A stretch of DNA of 49,254 nucleotides from Hyphomonas sp. 34-62-18 (GTDB taxonomy: Bacteria; Pseudomonadota; Alphaproteobacteria; Caulobacterales; Hyphomonadaceae): positions 1 to 49,254 of the forward strand of contig NZ_NCJT01000013.1 in assembly GCF_002282565.1 (NCBI RefSeq), read 5' to 3'. This document shows, in pieces, positions 1 through 9,699 of this stretch. A program made the translations under genes and the position numbers. Every line of letters starts with the position of its first letter. The first letter of the stretch is position 1. The notes under the pieces were generated by a model, which saw nothing but the letters and a program-made list of their open reading frames with translations, made no database searches and was not told the origin of the DNA.

Positions 1-190
1 GATGTCGTCACGCGGTAATCCCACAGTAGCTCGCTGGCTAATGCGCGGGCGCCGTTCGAGATGCCGTGAGCACGGCAAGGGCGATTTCAAACACTGAAGC
101 AGAAATGCCCGGCTCGAGCCATGCACCAGAGGGGAAGTGCGTGGCCCGGCCGGGCTGTCTGCTTGTTCAGGGGAGAGGCAAGCGGGAGTG

Positions 191-1546
191 TTAGTCCTCG
201 CCACCGATCAGGTGCAGACGTGTCTGGCGGCCATCCAGATAGGTGACTTTCTCGCCATCGAAGAACGCGTCTTCTTCCGTGGAGAAGCGGACTTCCTGGC
301 CGCCCCATTCCGGGACTGCCTTAGTGGCGTTGAGTTCGATGGACCAGCCTGTGTTCGGACGGACGAGGTATTCACCTTTGTCGGATGGGCCTTGATTGTC
401 CCAGAAGCCGATGGAAGACCCTGCGCCATGGCCATGATAGCCCAGCGGGTGGCTGTAGATGCTTGGCTTGAGCCCTGCGTCCACGGACTTTTTCAGCGCA
501 CGTGCCAGGATTTCATTGCCGGAGACGCCAGCCTCGAAAGAGGAGGTGAGCGCATCCTGCACCATATTGGCGTCGCGCAGACCGGCTTTCAGGCCTTCGG
601 GCGGGTCAGTTTCGTCATCTTTGAGCACATAGGCCAGATGCTGCGTATCCGTGTTCAGGCCCAGATAAACGATGCCGAAGTCAATCCAGAGCATATCGCC
701 CTTTTCGATGACGGTATCGCCTGACAGGGGGCCCTCAACGCCTTCCCGGAAAATGTTCACCGACGTATGGAACCAGTTGACCAGGCCGAGATCCAAGGTT
801 TTCTGGCGCGTCCACCACACAACATCGTCCGTGGTCGTTTCACCCGGCGTGATGACCTTGCTGGAGAAGGCTTCGCCGATGATGCTGTGGGCGACGCGAA
901 CGATGTTGCCGTATTCTTCCATTTCAGCGGGGATGCGGGTCTCCAGCCAACCGATAGCCAAGTCATGACCTGACACGATCCGCTCCTGGTATTCCGGCGC
1001 CAGGGCTGCGTAGAGTTCGGTATACTGACTGCTGGTCAGGCCGTCGGCAAAGGCGGAGATGGAATCCACATTGACGGCGATCTTTTGCGGGTCACGTTCG
1101 GCCACGATTTCGGCAAAGCGCTGCCATTGATCGTCACCATCCTCGGGCACCCAGGCCGACTTGAAGAAATCGCCCAGATCGTAACGGCTTACCGTGATCC
1201 GCTCCACAGGCTCGCCATTTCCGGGATCGTGGAACACGAGGATCGTGCGGCGGCGCGCGCGCAGGCTCGTGGCGTTCAGCATCGTGGCGACCACCGGATC
1301 TTCCATGTATTCGCGGGCAACCATGACCCACATATCGATGCCCTTCTCCCGCATCAGGGACGGCACGACTGTCTCAAGGCGCTCGCCAAGCCAGGCGTCA
1401 TGGACGGCTGCACGGTCGCGCAAGGACAGGATTTCTGGAGTCGCCGGCGAGAGATCAGCCTCGCCCTGATCGGGTTCATAGGCAAATGCCGGAGTGCCGG
1501 CCATCAGCGCCAGACTAGCGAGGCTATACATCAGTTTACGTATCAT
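191..1546 (-). CDS. Secreted M24-family metallopeptidase (Xaa-Pro aminopeptidase type)
   Basis: Predicted dinuclear-metal peptidase of the creatinase/aminopeptidase P fold, which typically removes N-terminal residues preceding proline. The first ~22 residues form a Sec signal peptide ending in AFA-Y, so it should act in the periplasm. The metal ligands of the M24 fold are recognisable in order: Asp in WIDFGIVYLG, Asp in NTDTQH, His in HPLGYHGHG, Glu in SIELN and Glu in VRFSTEEDAFF. At 451 residues it carries an N-terminal creatinase-like domain plus the C-terminal pita-bread domain. It is the last gene of a leftward operon and starts 13 bases after the stop of a second M24 gene. The exact substrate is unknown; a role in proline-containing peptide use is inferred from family and neighbours. 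Confidence 0.85.
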   Translation of the reverse strand: MIRKLMYSLASLALMAGTPAFAYEPDQGEADLSPATPEILSLRDRAAVHDAWLGERLETVVPSLMREKGIDMWVMVAREYMEDPVVATMLNATSLRARRRTILVFHDPGNGEPVERITVSRYDLGDFFKSAWVPEDGDDQWQRFAEIVAERDPQKIAVNVDSISAFADGLTSSQYTELYAALAPEYQERIVSGHDLAIGWLETRIPAEMEEYGNIVRVAHSIIGEAFSSKVITPGETTTDDVVWWTRQKTLDLGLVNWFHTSVNIFREGVEGPLSGDTVIEKGDMLWIDFGIVYLGLNTDTQHLAYVLKDDETDPPEGLKAGLRDANMVQDALTSSFEAGVSGNEILARALKKSVDAGLKPSIYSHPLGYHGHGAGSSIGFWDNQGPSDKGEYLVRPNTGWSIELNATKAVPEWGGQEVRFSTEEDAFFDGEKVTYLDGRQTRLHLIGGED

Positions 1547-1559
1547 GGGGGATCACTGC

Positions 1560-2813
1560 CTAGTTACCAAAGGGTGCATCGAGAGAGTTTGGTGGCTGGG
1601 TGAAGTATTTCGGTCCCAGCCCGGTCATGTAAAAACAATCCTCGATGCGGACGCCAAACGCACCGGGAATGTAAAGGCCCGGCTCATTTGAGAAGCACAT
1701 CCCCGGCTGCAGCGGGGTTTTTTCGCCGTGCACGAGGTTCACCGGTTCGTGAATGTCGAGGCCAATGCCATGGCCTGTGCGGTGGGGCAGGCCGGGCGTG
1801 GCATAGCCGGGGCCATATCCCATGCTCTCGTAAAGCGCGCGCACCGCATCATCCACCTTGCCGGCCTCAGTGCCCAGTTGGGCCGCCATCATTGCCGTTT
1901 CCATGCCCTGGCGCACCTGGCGGAATACGTCGCGCTGGCGCTTGTCAGGTTCACCGAAAACCAGTGTGCGGGAAATGTCGGCGTAATAGCCATCCACCCG
2001 GCAACCGCAGTCCATCAGGATGACGGATCCCTCGCGGATTTTCTCCGGGTATTTGGACCCATGGGGCAGGGCGCTGCCCTCATTGATCTGTACACCGCCC
2101 GAGGGATTTGCGCCGCCAAAGCCGGCAATGGCCGCGCTCATCAGTGCAAACACATCCTTGCCTTCCATTCCGGCCTCGAATTTTCCGGCCATACTGCGAT
2201 AGGCAGCATCCACAATGTCGGCAGCCTCCTGCATCAGGGCGAGTTCGGGCGCGGTCTTGATCATGCGGCAAGCCGTGATGACGGGCTCGGCAGACACAAG
2301 GTCGACAGATGGAAGCACCTTCCGCAATCCGTCCACCGCGAAGAACCGGACGGTATCTTCAATGGCAATCGCGCGGTCTCCGGGCTTCTGCTCGCTGATC
2401 CAGTCAGCGACAAGCTGGTGCGGATTCTGGTGTTCATTCCAGATGCGTACCTCACCGGGGACGGAGAGCATTTCCCGGATCGATGGCTCTTCAAACTCCG
2501 GCGTTACGACGCAGATGTCGCCTTCGGCCGGCAGGAGCGCTGCTGTCAGCCGCTCGCTGCGCCACCAGTTGATGCCGGTGAAGTAAAAGAGGGAAGCGCC
2601 CGCCTCGACAATGGCAGCGGCGATGCCGTTCTGGCGCATGAGCGCCTGCAACCGCGCAAGCCTCTGCTGGCGTTCCGCCGGAGTTATCGGCTTGGCGCGC
2701 CGGATGCGGTCTGCCAGTGGGGCGCCCTTAGCAGATACGGAACCGGAAAACAGTGTCCCGGCCGCCGCAGTGGCGCTGGCGGTGAGAAATGCGCGGCGGT
2801 TGAGGTGTGTCAT
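1560..2813 (-). CDS. Tat-exported M24-family metallopeptidase (Xaa-Pro peptidase)
   Basis: Second M24 peptidase of the operon. The N-terminus has a twin-arginine type signal (NRRAFLTASA, then a hydrophobic stretch and an SVSA-K cleavage site), so the enzyme is probably folded, perhaps metal-loaded, before export. Metal ligands seen in order are the Asp pair in LMDCGCRVDGYYADISRT, His in HRTGHGIGLDIHE, Glu in SNEPGLY and Glu in GVRIEDCF. This matches canonical Xaa-Pro dipeptidase/aminopeptidase proteins more closely than its neighbour at 191-1546. Its ATG overlaps the stop of the upstream M20 gene by four bases (ATGA), so the two are translationally coupled. Substrate specificity cannot be read from the sequence. 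Confidence 0.87.
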   Translation of the reverse strand: MTHLNRRAFLTASATAAAGTLFSGSVSAKGAPLADRIRRAKPITPAERQQRLARLQALMRQNGIAAAIVEAGASLFYFTGINWWRSERLTAALLPAEGDICVVTPEFEEPSIREMLSVPGEVRIWNEHQNPHQLVADWISEQKPGDRAIAIEDTVRFFAVDGLRKVLPSVDLVSAEPVITACRMIKTAPELALMQEAADIVDAAYRSMAGKFEAGMEGKDVFALMSAAIAGFGGANPSGGVQINEGSALPHGSKYPEKIREGSVILMDCGCRVDGYYADISRTLVFGEPDKRQRDVFRQVRQGMETAMMAAQLGTEAGKVDDAVRALYESMGYGPGYATPGLPHRTGHGIGLDIHEPVNLVHGEKTPLQPGMCFSNEPGLYIPGAFGVRIEDCFYMTGLGPKYFTQPPNSLDAPFGN

Positions 2814-4237
2814 TTCATGTCTCCGCCTGCCAAATCTTTCAGAAGCACATCCCAGTATACAAGCTGGTCATCATAGCTTTTCAGCGGCACCCGCTCGTCA
2901 ATGCCGTGGGCGCGGAAATCATCCGGGCGCACCAGCGTCAGGGCGCCCGCGCCATAGGTCGGTATGCCGGCGGAGCGATATTCGCGCCCTTCGGTTCCAC
3001 CCGACGACATGGACGGCTTGAGCGGGGCCCCTGGATGAATGGCGTGGAGCGCATTCAGGAGCGACGCAAACAGGGGCTCATTGATGGGAGAGACGGGGCT
3101 TTCTAGGGGCGACCCTTGTAGCTCAATCTGGATGTCCGGATTGTTGATCGCATTCGCCAGGGTTTGCTGGACCGACGCGACAGATGTGCCGGGAAGGATG
3201 CGGCAGTTGACGGTAAGCTGAGCGCTCTGAGGCAGGGCGTTCTCTGCGGTACCGGCGGACATCATGGTGGGCGCGCAGGTGGTATAGAGGAAATGTGTCT
3301 CTACGGAAGAAGCCAGAACCGTGTCGCGGGCGGCTTTGTCATCCGGAGATTCCAGCAGCGTATTGATCGCCGCGGCAAACTCGCCGCCTTCGCTGGCAGC
3401 CAGATCGGTGGCCATCTGACGGGAGATTTCGTTAAAGCCGACCGGGAAACGCAGCGCCCGGATCGCCTGGATGGCGTCGGCAATATCAAACAAGGCGTTA
3501 TCTGGTCTGGGGGACGCGCTGTGGCCGCCGCGATTGGTGGCGGTTATGTGGAACGTAGCGAAGGTTTTCTCGGCCGACTGGATGGAATAGCTCGGATTGC
3601 CGCCGGCCGGGTCCACCGAACCAACGCCTGCATCGGCATTGAGCGCATATTCTGCGCCCTTTACCCAGGGATGAGCGGTCAGCATGCGGGTGGACTTCAT
3701 GCCGGTTTCCTCGTCGCCGGAAAAGGCGATGATCAGGTCCCGGTCAGGCTCGAAACCTTGTTCTTTGAGACGGATGAACGTGCTGGTGAGGAGGGCGACG
3801 CCCGCCTTGTTGTCTACTGAGCCGCGGGCATAGAGGTAGCCATCCTTCTCAACCGGGACGAAGGGATCTGTTTGCCAGCCGCTGGTCGCGTCAACGACAT
3901 CCATGTGCGCGATGAGTGCAATGGGCTTTTTCTGACTGCCCGCCTTGCCCGGATAGCGCACCACGATACCGGCTACCGTTTCGCCGTCGATCTCAATCGT
4001 AGGGATGTCGATATCGCTATCGTCGAACCCGGCAGCTTTGAACTTGGCGGCGAGCAAGTTCGCCATCGATTCAGTTTGCTCGAAACCCTTCACCGTCCGG
4101 ATGCGGAGAATTTCTTCCAGAGTGTTCCTCGCAAATTCAACGTCTGCGGTCCCAGGGGCGCTTACAGACTCCGGGAAGGCGGGAAACTGAAGGGCGGTGG
4201 CCGCCAGAAGCGCGGCGATGGCAATACGTGTCTTCAT
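2810..4237 (-). CDS. Secreted M20-family metallopeptidase
   Basis: Zinc peptidase of the M20/M28 carboxypeptidase-ArgE group, which cleaves dipeptides or acylated amino acids. A Sec signal peptide covers about the first 22-27 residues. Expected metal and catalytic residues are visible in order: His in LIAHMDVVDA, bridging Asp in GSVDNKAG, the Glu pair in SGDEETG, Asp in NADAGV and a late His in RAHGIDERVP. The C-terminal GGTEGR segment corresponds to the usual GGTDAR motif with Asp changed to Glu. The 475-residue length is normal. An AAGGA ribosome-binding site lies 11 bases before the ATG. It sits between a secreted esterase and two M24 peptidases, suggesting stepwise breakdown of peptides in the periplasm. 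Confidence 0.86.
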   Translation of the reverse strand: MKTRIAIAALLAATALQFPAFPESVSAPGTADVEFARNTLEEILRIRTVKGFEQTESMANLLAAKFKAAGFDDSDIDIPTIEIDGETVAGIVVRYPGKAGSQKKPIALIAHMDVVDATSGWQTDPFVPVEKDGYLYARGSVDNKAGVALLTSTFIRLKEQGFEPDRDLIIAFSGDEETGMKSTRMLTAHPWVKGAEYALNADAGVGSVDPAGGNPSYSIQSAEKTFATFHITATNRGGHSASPRPDNALFDIADAIQAIRALRFPVGFNEISRQMATDLAASEGGEFAAAINTLLESPDDKAARDTVLASSVETHFLYTTCAPTMMSAGTAENALPQSAQLTVNCRILPGTSVASVQQTLANAINNPDIQIELQGSPLESPVSPINEPLFASLLNALHAIHPGAPLKPSMSSGGTEGREYRSAGIPTYGAGALTLVRPDDFRAHGIDERVPLKSYDDQLVYWDVLLKDLAGGDMK

Positions 4238-4315
4238 TTTGTGGAGTATCCTTTGGCCGCATCAAGACGGGAAGTCTCCCAGACCGCCCTGCGATCCGGG
4301 AGATAGCTGCCGCTA

Positions 4316-6040
4316 TCAGTAGCGCCAGCTCGTCAGGTCAGCGCCTTCGGGCGCTGTCTTTTCGATCCGCTCAAGGATTTTCGGCACATACATCCAGTTG
4401 TAATGCAGGCGCGTGTAAGCGTTCGGCAGATCAGGATTTCCGTTCCAGCAATGCTCGTCCCGGTCGCCATACGTGACTTCGCCCATATAGGGAGGATCGG
4501 TCTTGTTGAGGAAATCCTCAGTCAAGTAGACAGCGTTGTTCAGGTAAAAATTGTCCATGTCGCCGGTGTAGAGATGGATCTTGCCCTGAAGTTTCGGGCC
4601 GATTTCCTTCCAGTCACGCTCCATGATGTAGCGGAGGTCATAATTCTCGCGCCAGTAGGCAGCGACTTCCTTGTCGATTTCGCCTGTTTCCTTATCCCAG
4701 ATGCGCTTGGGATAGCCATCCGGACCGTTGGGCGAATAGACCGCCTCCCAGATATCCCATTGCTGGCCTGAGCGGCTCTTGTCGCCGAGAACCAGTTCCC
4801 AACGGTTCTCCATTTCGACGGTATACGGAACATGTCCGAGATAGTTGCGCTTGCCGGGCTTGGCCACTTTGGTGAAGGGGCCTTTGTAATAATACGCGTT
4901 TTCTTCCTCATAGATGTTCGTTGTCATCATCTGGCGGAAATCGATGGGATCGGGGCACGCGGCAAAGGCGCCGTTGAATTCGTCAGGATATTTCACCTGC
5001 ACGGCCAAGGCGATCCAGCCGCCGGTGGAGCCGCCGTAAACGAAGCGCGACCAGCCTTCACCAAGGCCGCGGAACTGCTCTTCCAGGGCCGGAATGAACT
5101 CATAGGTGATGGCATCGCCATAGGGGCCGAGGTTTTCCGAGTTCACCGCATAGCTGTCATCATAATAGGGGTTGGAGTGGTCGATCTCGACGATGAGCAT
5201 CCGGGGGAAGTCCTCTGACGTCCACTTTTTGTAGAAGTCATAGGCTTCCTGCTGCTCAATGCGGTTGTAGCAAGGCTCATCGAAGCGTTCGCTGTAAACA
5301 CATTCCAGATCCGGGTCTGGCGGGGTGGTGCGGAAGCCGCCGAAGTCTGCGGGGAAGTGGCCATGGAAAATCGCCAGCGGATATTTCGCATCCGGGTTCT
5401 CGTCAAAGCCTTGAGGGACGAGCACATGGCCGCGCAGATAAACATCGGTGCCCCAGAATTCTGACAGCTTTTCGCTGCGAATCTTGAAGTGGCGGATGTA
5501 TTTTGTGTCTTCGGGCTCTTCGATTTCCGGCAGAACCGAATCAAGCGTGACATCAATCACGGCCTTGCCCGCCGGATCAAAGGACACTTTCTTGGGTGCA
5601 CTGATCACATTGCCAGGCTCCAGACGCCAGTTCTGGCCTGCGCCGCGCGCCGCCGGCAGTTTGACGGTTTTGCCATTCGACAGGTTGAACGTGTCGTATT
5701 TGTGCAGGACGGCCTGGACGTAATAGTCGCCCGCCGGAAGCTCGCTCATGTCCTTCGCCGGGAAACCGAGCGTGCCTGTGCTGATTTCGACGCTGGAGCC
5801 GGGCGCCATGCCGTCGACATTGACCCCGAAGATCTGAGGGGCGTCATAGGATTGCTTCACCTGGAAGCGAGGCTCTGTCGCGCCGTCCGGTGTGATGATC
5901 AGGATAACCCGGCCATCATGGGCGTCTTTGACCGCGTCTGCCGACAGGCCGATCTTGAACGAATCGGCGTGAGCGGTTCCGCAGAGCGCGCCAAGCAGGG
6001 CGGCCATGCTTGAGGCCGCTGTAAGTGTTTTCCTAATCAC
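4316..6040 (-). CDS. Secreted alpha/beta-hydrolase-fold esterase/peptidase-like protein
   Basis: Large secreted hydrolase of 574 residues. The nucleophile elbow YGGSTGGW (Gly-x-Ser-x-Gly) places the catalytic Ser mid-protein, and the late DEHCWNGNP segment may supply the His. I chose a GTG start at 6040 because it gives a clean signal peptide (VIRKTLTAASSMAALLGA, cleavage near AHA-D) and has AGGAG ten bases upstream; the frame stays open to 6163 but that extension is charged and unlike a signal. The N-terminal part resembles a beta-rich domain before the hydrolase domain. It is the first gene of the leftward operon and is divergent from the TonB receptor. True substrate unknown; an esterase of the putative esterase (PF00756-like) group is my best guess. 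Confidence 0.72.
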   Translation of the reverse strand: MIRKTLTAASSMAALLGALCGTAHADSFKIGLSADAVKDAHDGRVILIITPDGATEPRFQVKQSYDAPQIFGVNVDGMAPGSSVEISTGTLGFPAKDMSELPAGDYYVQAVLHKYDTFNLSNGKTVKLPAARGAGQNWRLEPGNVISAPKKVSFDPAGKAVIDVTLDSVLPEIEEPEDTKYIRHFKIRSEKLSEFWGTDVYLRGHVLVPQGFDENPDAKYPLAIFHGHFPADFGGFRTTPPDPDLECVYSERFDEPCYNRIEQQEAYDFYKKWTSEDFPRMLIVEIDHSNPYYDDSYAVNSENLGPYGDAITYEFIPALEEQFRGLGEGWSRFVYGGSTGGWIALAVQVKYPDEFNGAFAACPDPIDFRQMMTTNIYEEENAYYYKGPFTKVAKPGKRNYLGHVPYTVEMENRWELVLGDKSRSGQQWDIWEAVYSPNGPDGYPKRIWDKETGEIDKEVAAYWRENYDLRYIMERDWKEIGPKLQGKIHLYTGDMDNFYLNNAVYLTEDFLNKTDPPYMGEVTYGDRDEHCWNGNPDLPNAYTRLHYNWMYVPKILERIEKTAPEGADLTSWRY

Positions 6041-6398
6041 GATTGGTCTTCTCCTGATCCCGAATTGGATTGTGCGGGGGCAGATGAACACGCCCTCACC
6101 CCGGCTGCCATGTACAAAGGCCGACCGGTTGTCTGTCAATCGAAAAGTACGCATTTCGACCAAAGTTCAAAGAAGATGACGCAACGGAATGCGTTAGAAC
6201 GATCGTGCTTACAAAATTCCGGATGCGCATAAAAAGTGCGCAATCGGGCAATAGTTGCGATGAAATAAGGCTTTCACGCTATTTGTAATGCGGATCCTAT
6301 TGACTTGTTGCGCAACGGTGATGAGTAAACCCCAGCACTAATGTGTGCGTTTAACGAACAATGTTCGATAATTTCACAGGGAAAGCTTCGGGGGTATC
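6041..6398. promoter_or_regulatory. Divergent promoter region between esterase operon and TonB receptor
   Basis: 358 bases without a convincing gene. It must hold promoters for both the leftward hydrolase operon and the rightward receptor. Visible elements are three copies of TGCGCA at 6224-6229, 6237-6242 and 6309-6314, the last inside a perfect 10-base palindrome GTTGCGCAAC at 6307-6316, and a separate palindrome at 6355-6367. A TTGACT at 6300-6305 could be a -35 box for the receptor, but no good -10 follows at the right distance. Functional assignment is inference. Confidence 0.5.
6355..6367. promoter_or_regulatory. Perfect 13-base palindrome, candidate operator
   Basis: CGAACA-A-TGTTCG is a perfect inverted repeat whose right edge is 31 bases before the receptor ATG, a position suited to repression of the receptor gene. 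The IclR-family regulator encoded after the receptor is the obvious candidate to bind it. It is not an alphaproteobacterial SOS box, because the GAAC halves are inverted and only 3 bases apart. Confidence 0.4.
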
Positions 6399-9300
6399 AT
6401 GCCGAAAACAAATATGGACGGAACACTTCAGCGGAAGTCGCGCTTTGCGCGCGGCATCATGCTGGGTGCTGCAATCGCGCCGCTCACAGCCATGCTGGGG
6501 ACTGTCTCGCTGACGGCCCATGCCCAGGAAGACGTGGAGCGGATCAGCGCTGAAACAGAGGTTGAGGAAAGCAAAATCGAGCAGACCATCGTTGTCACGG
6601 GCTCGCGCATTTCCAACGCCAACCTGATCTCCCCCAGCCCGGTGACGACCATCGGCGCTGACCAGATCCAGGCGCGCGGAACGGTTCGCGTTGAGGACAT
6701 GCTGAACACGCTTCCGCAAGTCTCCCCCTCTGAAGGCTCTGGACGCGCCAACGAAGCAGCCGGGACGGCCAACGTCGACCTGCGCGGCCTCGGCGCCGAG
6801 CGGACGCTGGTACTGGTCGACGGCCGGCGTATGCCCTACGGCTCGCCCGTTTCTGCTCCGGCAGACCTTAACCAGATCCCCTCGATGCTGGTCGAACGCG
6901 TGGAAGTCCTCACCGGCGGCGCTTCGGCAGTCTATGGCGCAGACGCTGTTGCCGGCGTCGTCAACTTCATCATGAAGGACGACTTTGAAGGCATCATGGT
7001 CGACGCACAGGTCGGCGCCTTCCAGACGGCCAATGAAAGCTCAACACTTGAGCGCACACTGAGGAACTTCAACCAGCCCGTTCCTGGTTCGACCATGGAC
7101 GGCGAGTCAGTCGACATCAACGTCGTGTTCGGTCTGAACGATGACGGTGGCCGCGGCAACATCACCGGCTACTTCAACTGGAAGAAACAGAATGAAGTGC
7201 TGCAGGGCGAGCGCATCAGCAGCGCTTGTGCCCTCGGTTTCACCGGCGGCGCATTCACCTGCAGCGGTTCGGGCACCACATTCCCCGGCCAGTTCACCAG
7301 CCTGGGGCAGGGCGCTTCGCCATTCGCCTTCACGCTGGACGATAATGGCGGCATCCGCGACTACAACCCTGCCACCGACACGTATAACTTCGGCCCGGTC
7401 AACCACTTCATCCGCCCGAGCGAGCGTTATTCTTTCGGCGCCATGGGGCATATGGACCTCAACGAAAAGGTCGAACTCTACGGCACGATGGCATTCATGC
7501 GGGACACGACGACCGCGCAGATCGCGCCGTCGGGCAACTTCCTGCAGACCAACACCATCAACTGCGACAACCCGTTCCTCTCGCCTGAGCAGGTTCAGGT
7601 CATCTGTCTCAACAATGGCGTTGATCCGGCTGCGGTGGATCTGGCTGATCGCAATGCAACCCTGTTCATCGGCCGCCGCAACGTTGAGGGTGGCGGACGT
7701 CAGAACACGACCGAGCACACGTCTTTCCGTGTCGTAGGTGGTTTCCGCGGGGATCTCGATGATGCGTGGTCGTACGATGTATACGCGCAGTATTCGGAAG
7801 TGACCTATGCCGACTCGGCTGCCAACTTCTTCAACCTGGACAAGCTCGCAAACGCTCTGGAAGTGCGCGCAGATCCGGTAAGCGGCGCGCCGGTTTGCCA
7901 ATCCGTTCTGGATGGCTCTGATCCGCTCTGTGTGCCCTACAACATCTTCGAACTCGGCGGTGTGACACAAGGGGCGCTTGATTACATCCAGAGCCCTGGC
8001 TTCCGCGAAGGTAAAGTGACGCAGGAAATGTTCAGCGCGGTCACAACCGGCGATCTGACAAAGTACGGCATCGTCAGCCCTCTGGCTGAAACCGGCCTCC
8101 AGGCTGTGTTTGGTGCGGAATATCGCGAAGAGTATCTCTCGCAGAAGAACGACGCACTGACGCGCGAAGGCAAACTGGGCACTGCACGTCCGGATGTCGA
8201 AGGCGGCATCGCAGTGTACGAATTCTTCACCGAGATGCAGCTTCCGCTGGTGGAAGATCGTCCGGGTATCGAAGAACTCGCCATCAATGGCGCCTATCGC
8301 TACTCTGACTACTATGAGACCACGGGAACCCAGAGCACCTACGCTCTTGGCCTGACCTATGCTCCGGTTGAGGACTATCGTTTCCGCCTCCAGTATCAGC
8401 GCGCGACCCGTTCGCCGAACCCGATTGAGCTTTATTCGCCGCAATCGCCGTTCGAATTCACGCTGCCGACCAATGCAAACGGTCTTTACGATCCTTGCGC
8501 AGGCCCGAACCCGGCGAGAACTTTGGAAGAATGTGCCCGCACCGGCGTGACGGCTGCTCAATACGGCACCATTGCGGACAACCCGGCCGGTCAGTTCACG
8601 AACATCAGCGGCGGCAACCCGCTTCTCGATGTCGAAAGCTCCGATACCTTCACCGTCGGTTTCGTTGCAACGCCGAGCTTCCTTCCTGGCCTGAACCTGT
8701 CTGTCGACTACTTCAACATCAAGGTTGAAGACTTCATCGGCAGCGTTCCGGAGCAGCAGTCGCTCAACCAGTGCCTCAGCACCGGTGACGCGTTCTTCTG
8801 TGGTCTGATCAACCGCGGCGCAAATGGCACCCTTTGGGCCGGAGACGATGCCTTTGTCGTCGCCACCAAGCTCAACACGGGTTCTTTGGAAACATCCGGT
8901 GTCGACGTGGCCGCAAGCTACAACTTCGAAATCGGAAGCTACGGCACGCTGCGGGTGGACTACCTGTCGACGTTCCTCGAGAGCCTCGACAAGGAGCCGC
9001 TGCCAGGCCTCAGCATCATCGAATGTGCCGGTTACTTCGCCTCCACGAACAGCTCGTGCGGCGTGTCGAAACCGAAATACCGTCACAATATCCCCGTTAC
9101 CTGGCTCACGCCGTGGGGTGATCTGACGGCGCGCGCGACCTGGCGCCACATTGGTTCTGTGGACCTCGTCGGCTCGACCACCAGCAACGTCAACACGGTG
9201 CTCGATTCCCGCGATTACTTCGATGTGTCGCTGAAAACGACCCTTCGTGAGGGTGTGGGTGTCCGTCTTGGAGTGAACAACGTGTTCGACAAGAACCCGC

Positions 9301-9416
9301 CGGTTTCGACCAATGTCGGCTCTGCCGGTGGCTCTTTCGGCAACGGCAACACTTTCCCGCAGGTGTATGACGCGCTCGGCCGGTATATCTTCGCCGGTGT
9401 GACGCTCACCTTCTGA
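6399..9416 (+). CDS. TonB-dependent outer-membrane receptor
   Basis: 1005-residue outer-membrane transporter driven by TonB. It has a signal peptide after a basic N-terminal stretch (cleavage near AHA-Q), a TonB-box-like IVVTGSRI segment at about residue 67, then a plug domain (VRVEDMLNTLPQ, the DLRGLG and TLVLVDGRRMP motifs, GGASAVYGADAVAGVVNFI) and a long C-terminal barrel ending in VTLTF with the expected terminal Phe. It belongs to the large receptors common in Caulobacterales and Sphingomonadales. A G-rich Shine-Dalgarno (GGGGG) precedes the ATG; an in-frame ATG at 6414 is an alternative. Being divergent from secreted peptidases and an esterase suggests uptake of peptides or a related compound; the ligand is unknown. 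A strong terminator follows. Confidence 0.95.
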   Translation: MPKTNMDGTLQRKSRFARGIMLGAAIAPLTAMLGTVSLTAHAQEDVERISAETEVEESKIEQTIVVTGSRISNANLISPSPVTTIGADQIQARGTVRVEDMLNTLPQVSPSEGSGRANEAAGTANVDLRGLGAERTLVLVDGRRMPYGSPVSAPADLNQIPSMLVERVEVLTGGASAVYGADAVAGVVNFIMKDDFEGIMVDAQVGAFQTANESSTLERTLRNFNQPVPGSTMDGESVDINVVFGLNDDGGRGNITGYFNWKKQNEVLQGERISSACALGFTGGAFTCSGSGTTFPGQFTSLGQGASPFAFTLDDNGGIRDYNPATDTYNFGPVNHFIRPSERYSFGAMGHMDLNEKVELYGTMAFMRDTTTAQIAPSGNFLQTNTINCDNPFLSPEQVQVICLNNGVDPAAVDLADRNATLFIGRRNVEGGGRQNTTEHTSFRVVGGFRGDLDDAWSYDVYAQYSEVTYADSAANFFNLDKLANALEVRADPVSGAPVCQSVLDGSDPLCVPYNIFELGGVTQGALDYIQSPGFREGKVTQEMFSAVTTGDLTKYGIVSPLAETGLQAVFGAEYREEYLSQKNDALTREGKLGTARPDVEGGIAVYEFFTEMQLPLVEDRPGIEELAINGAYRYSDYYETTGTQSTYALGLTYAPVEDYRFRLQYQRATRSPNPIELYSPQSPFEFTLPTNANGLYDPCAGPNPARTLEECARTGVTAAQYGTIADNPAGQFTNISGGNPLLDVESSDTFTVGFVATPSFLPGLNLSVDYFNIKVEDFIGSVPEQQSLNQCLSTGDAFFCGLINRGANGTLWAGDDAFVVATKLNTGSLETSGVDVAASYNFEIGSYGTLRVDYLSTFLESLDKEPLPGLSIIECAGYFASTNSSCGVSKPKYRHNIPVTWLTPWGDLTARATWRHIGSVDLVGSTTSNVNTVLDSRDYFDVSLKTTLREGVGVRLGVNNVFDKNPPVSTNVGSAGGSFGNGNTFPQVYDALGRYIFAGVTLTF

Positions 9417-9443
9417 TGGAAGTGATCTGAGATGATTACCTGG

Positions 9444-9481
9444 ACCAGGGAGCGCCACCCGGCGCTCCCTGGTTTATCTTT
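9444..9481 (+). terminator. Rho-independent terminator of the TonB receptor
   Basis: A 13-base-pair perfect stem (arms 9444-9456 and 9461-9473, loop ACCC) is followed by a T-rich run (TTATCTTTG). It lies 28 bases after the receptor stop, so the following regulator is probably transcribed from its own promoter. Confidence 0.9.
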
Positions 9482-9569
9482 GTAGGGAGTGAACCTCCGG
9501 AGGCGGGCAAGCCGGATGGATGTTCAAATTCCTGCATGTTGGCATGTTAATTGCGCCATTACGGTGTGT

Positions 9570-9583
9570 TTCCGCTTGCGGAA
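9570..9583. promoter_or_regulatory. Inverted repeat upstream of the IclR-family regulator
   Basis: TTCCGC-TT-GCGGAA is a perfect inverted repeat between the receptor terminator and the regulator start. It could be an autoregulatory site. It does not share an obvious core with the palindrome at 6355-6367, so binding of both by the same regulator is uncertain. Confidence 0.3.
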
Positions 9584-9699
9584 CAGCTTCGGTGCACTAC
9601 CATTTAAGAAAGAAAACTGCAGAAATTTGCATGAATTGCCTGAGTGAACGGCAGAGCGCAAAATTTCTGTCAGATCAGGGACAGCAGGAAACTCCAGAA

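Noticed and set aside
1728-2876. 382-codon plus-strand frame opposite the M24 gene
   Set aside because: Antisense shadow of the Tat-exported M24 peptidase.
7107-9458. 783-codon open frame on the minus strand opposite the TonB receptor
   Set aside because: It mirrors the receptor on the opposite strand, has no family-like motifs and arises from GC-rich third positions; the receptor has plug, barrel and terminator.
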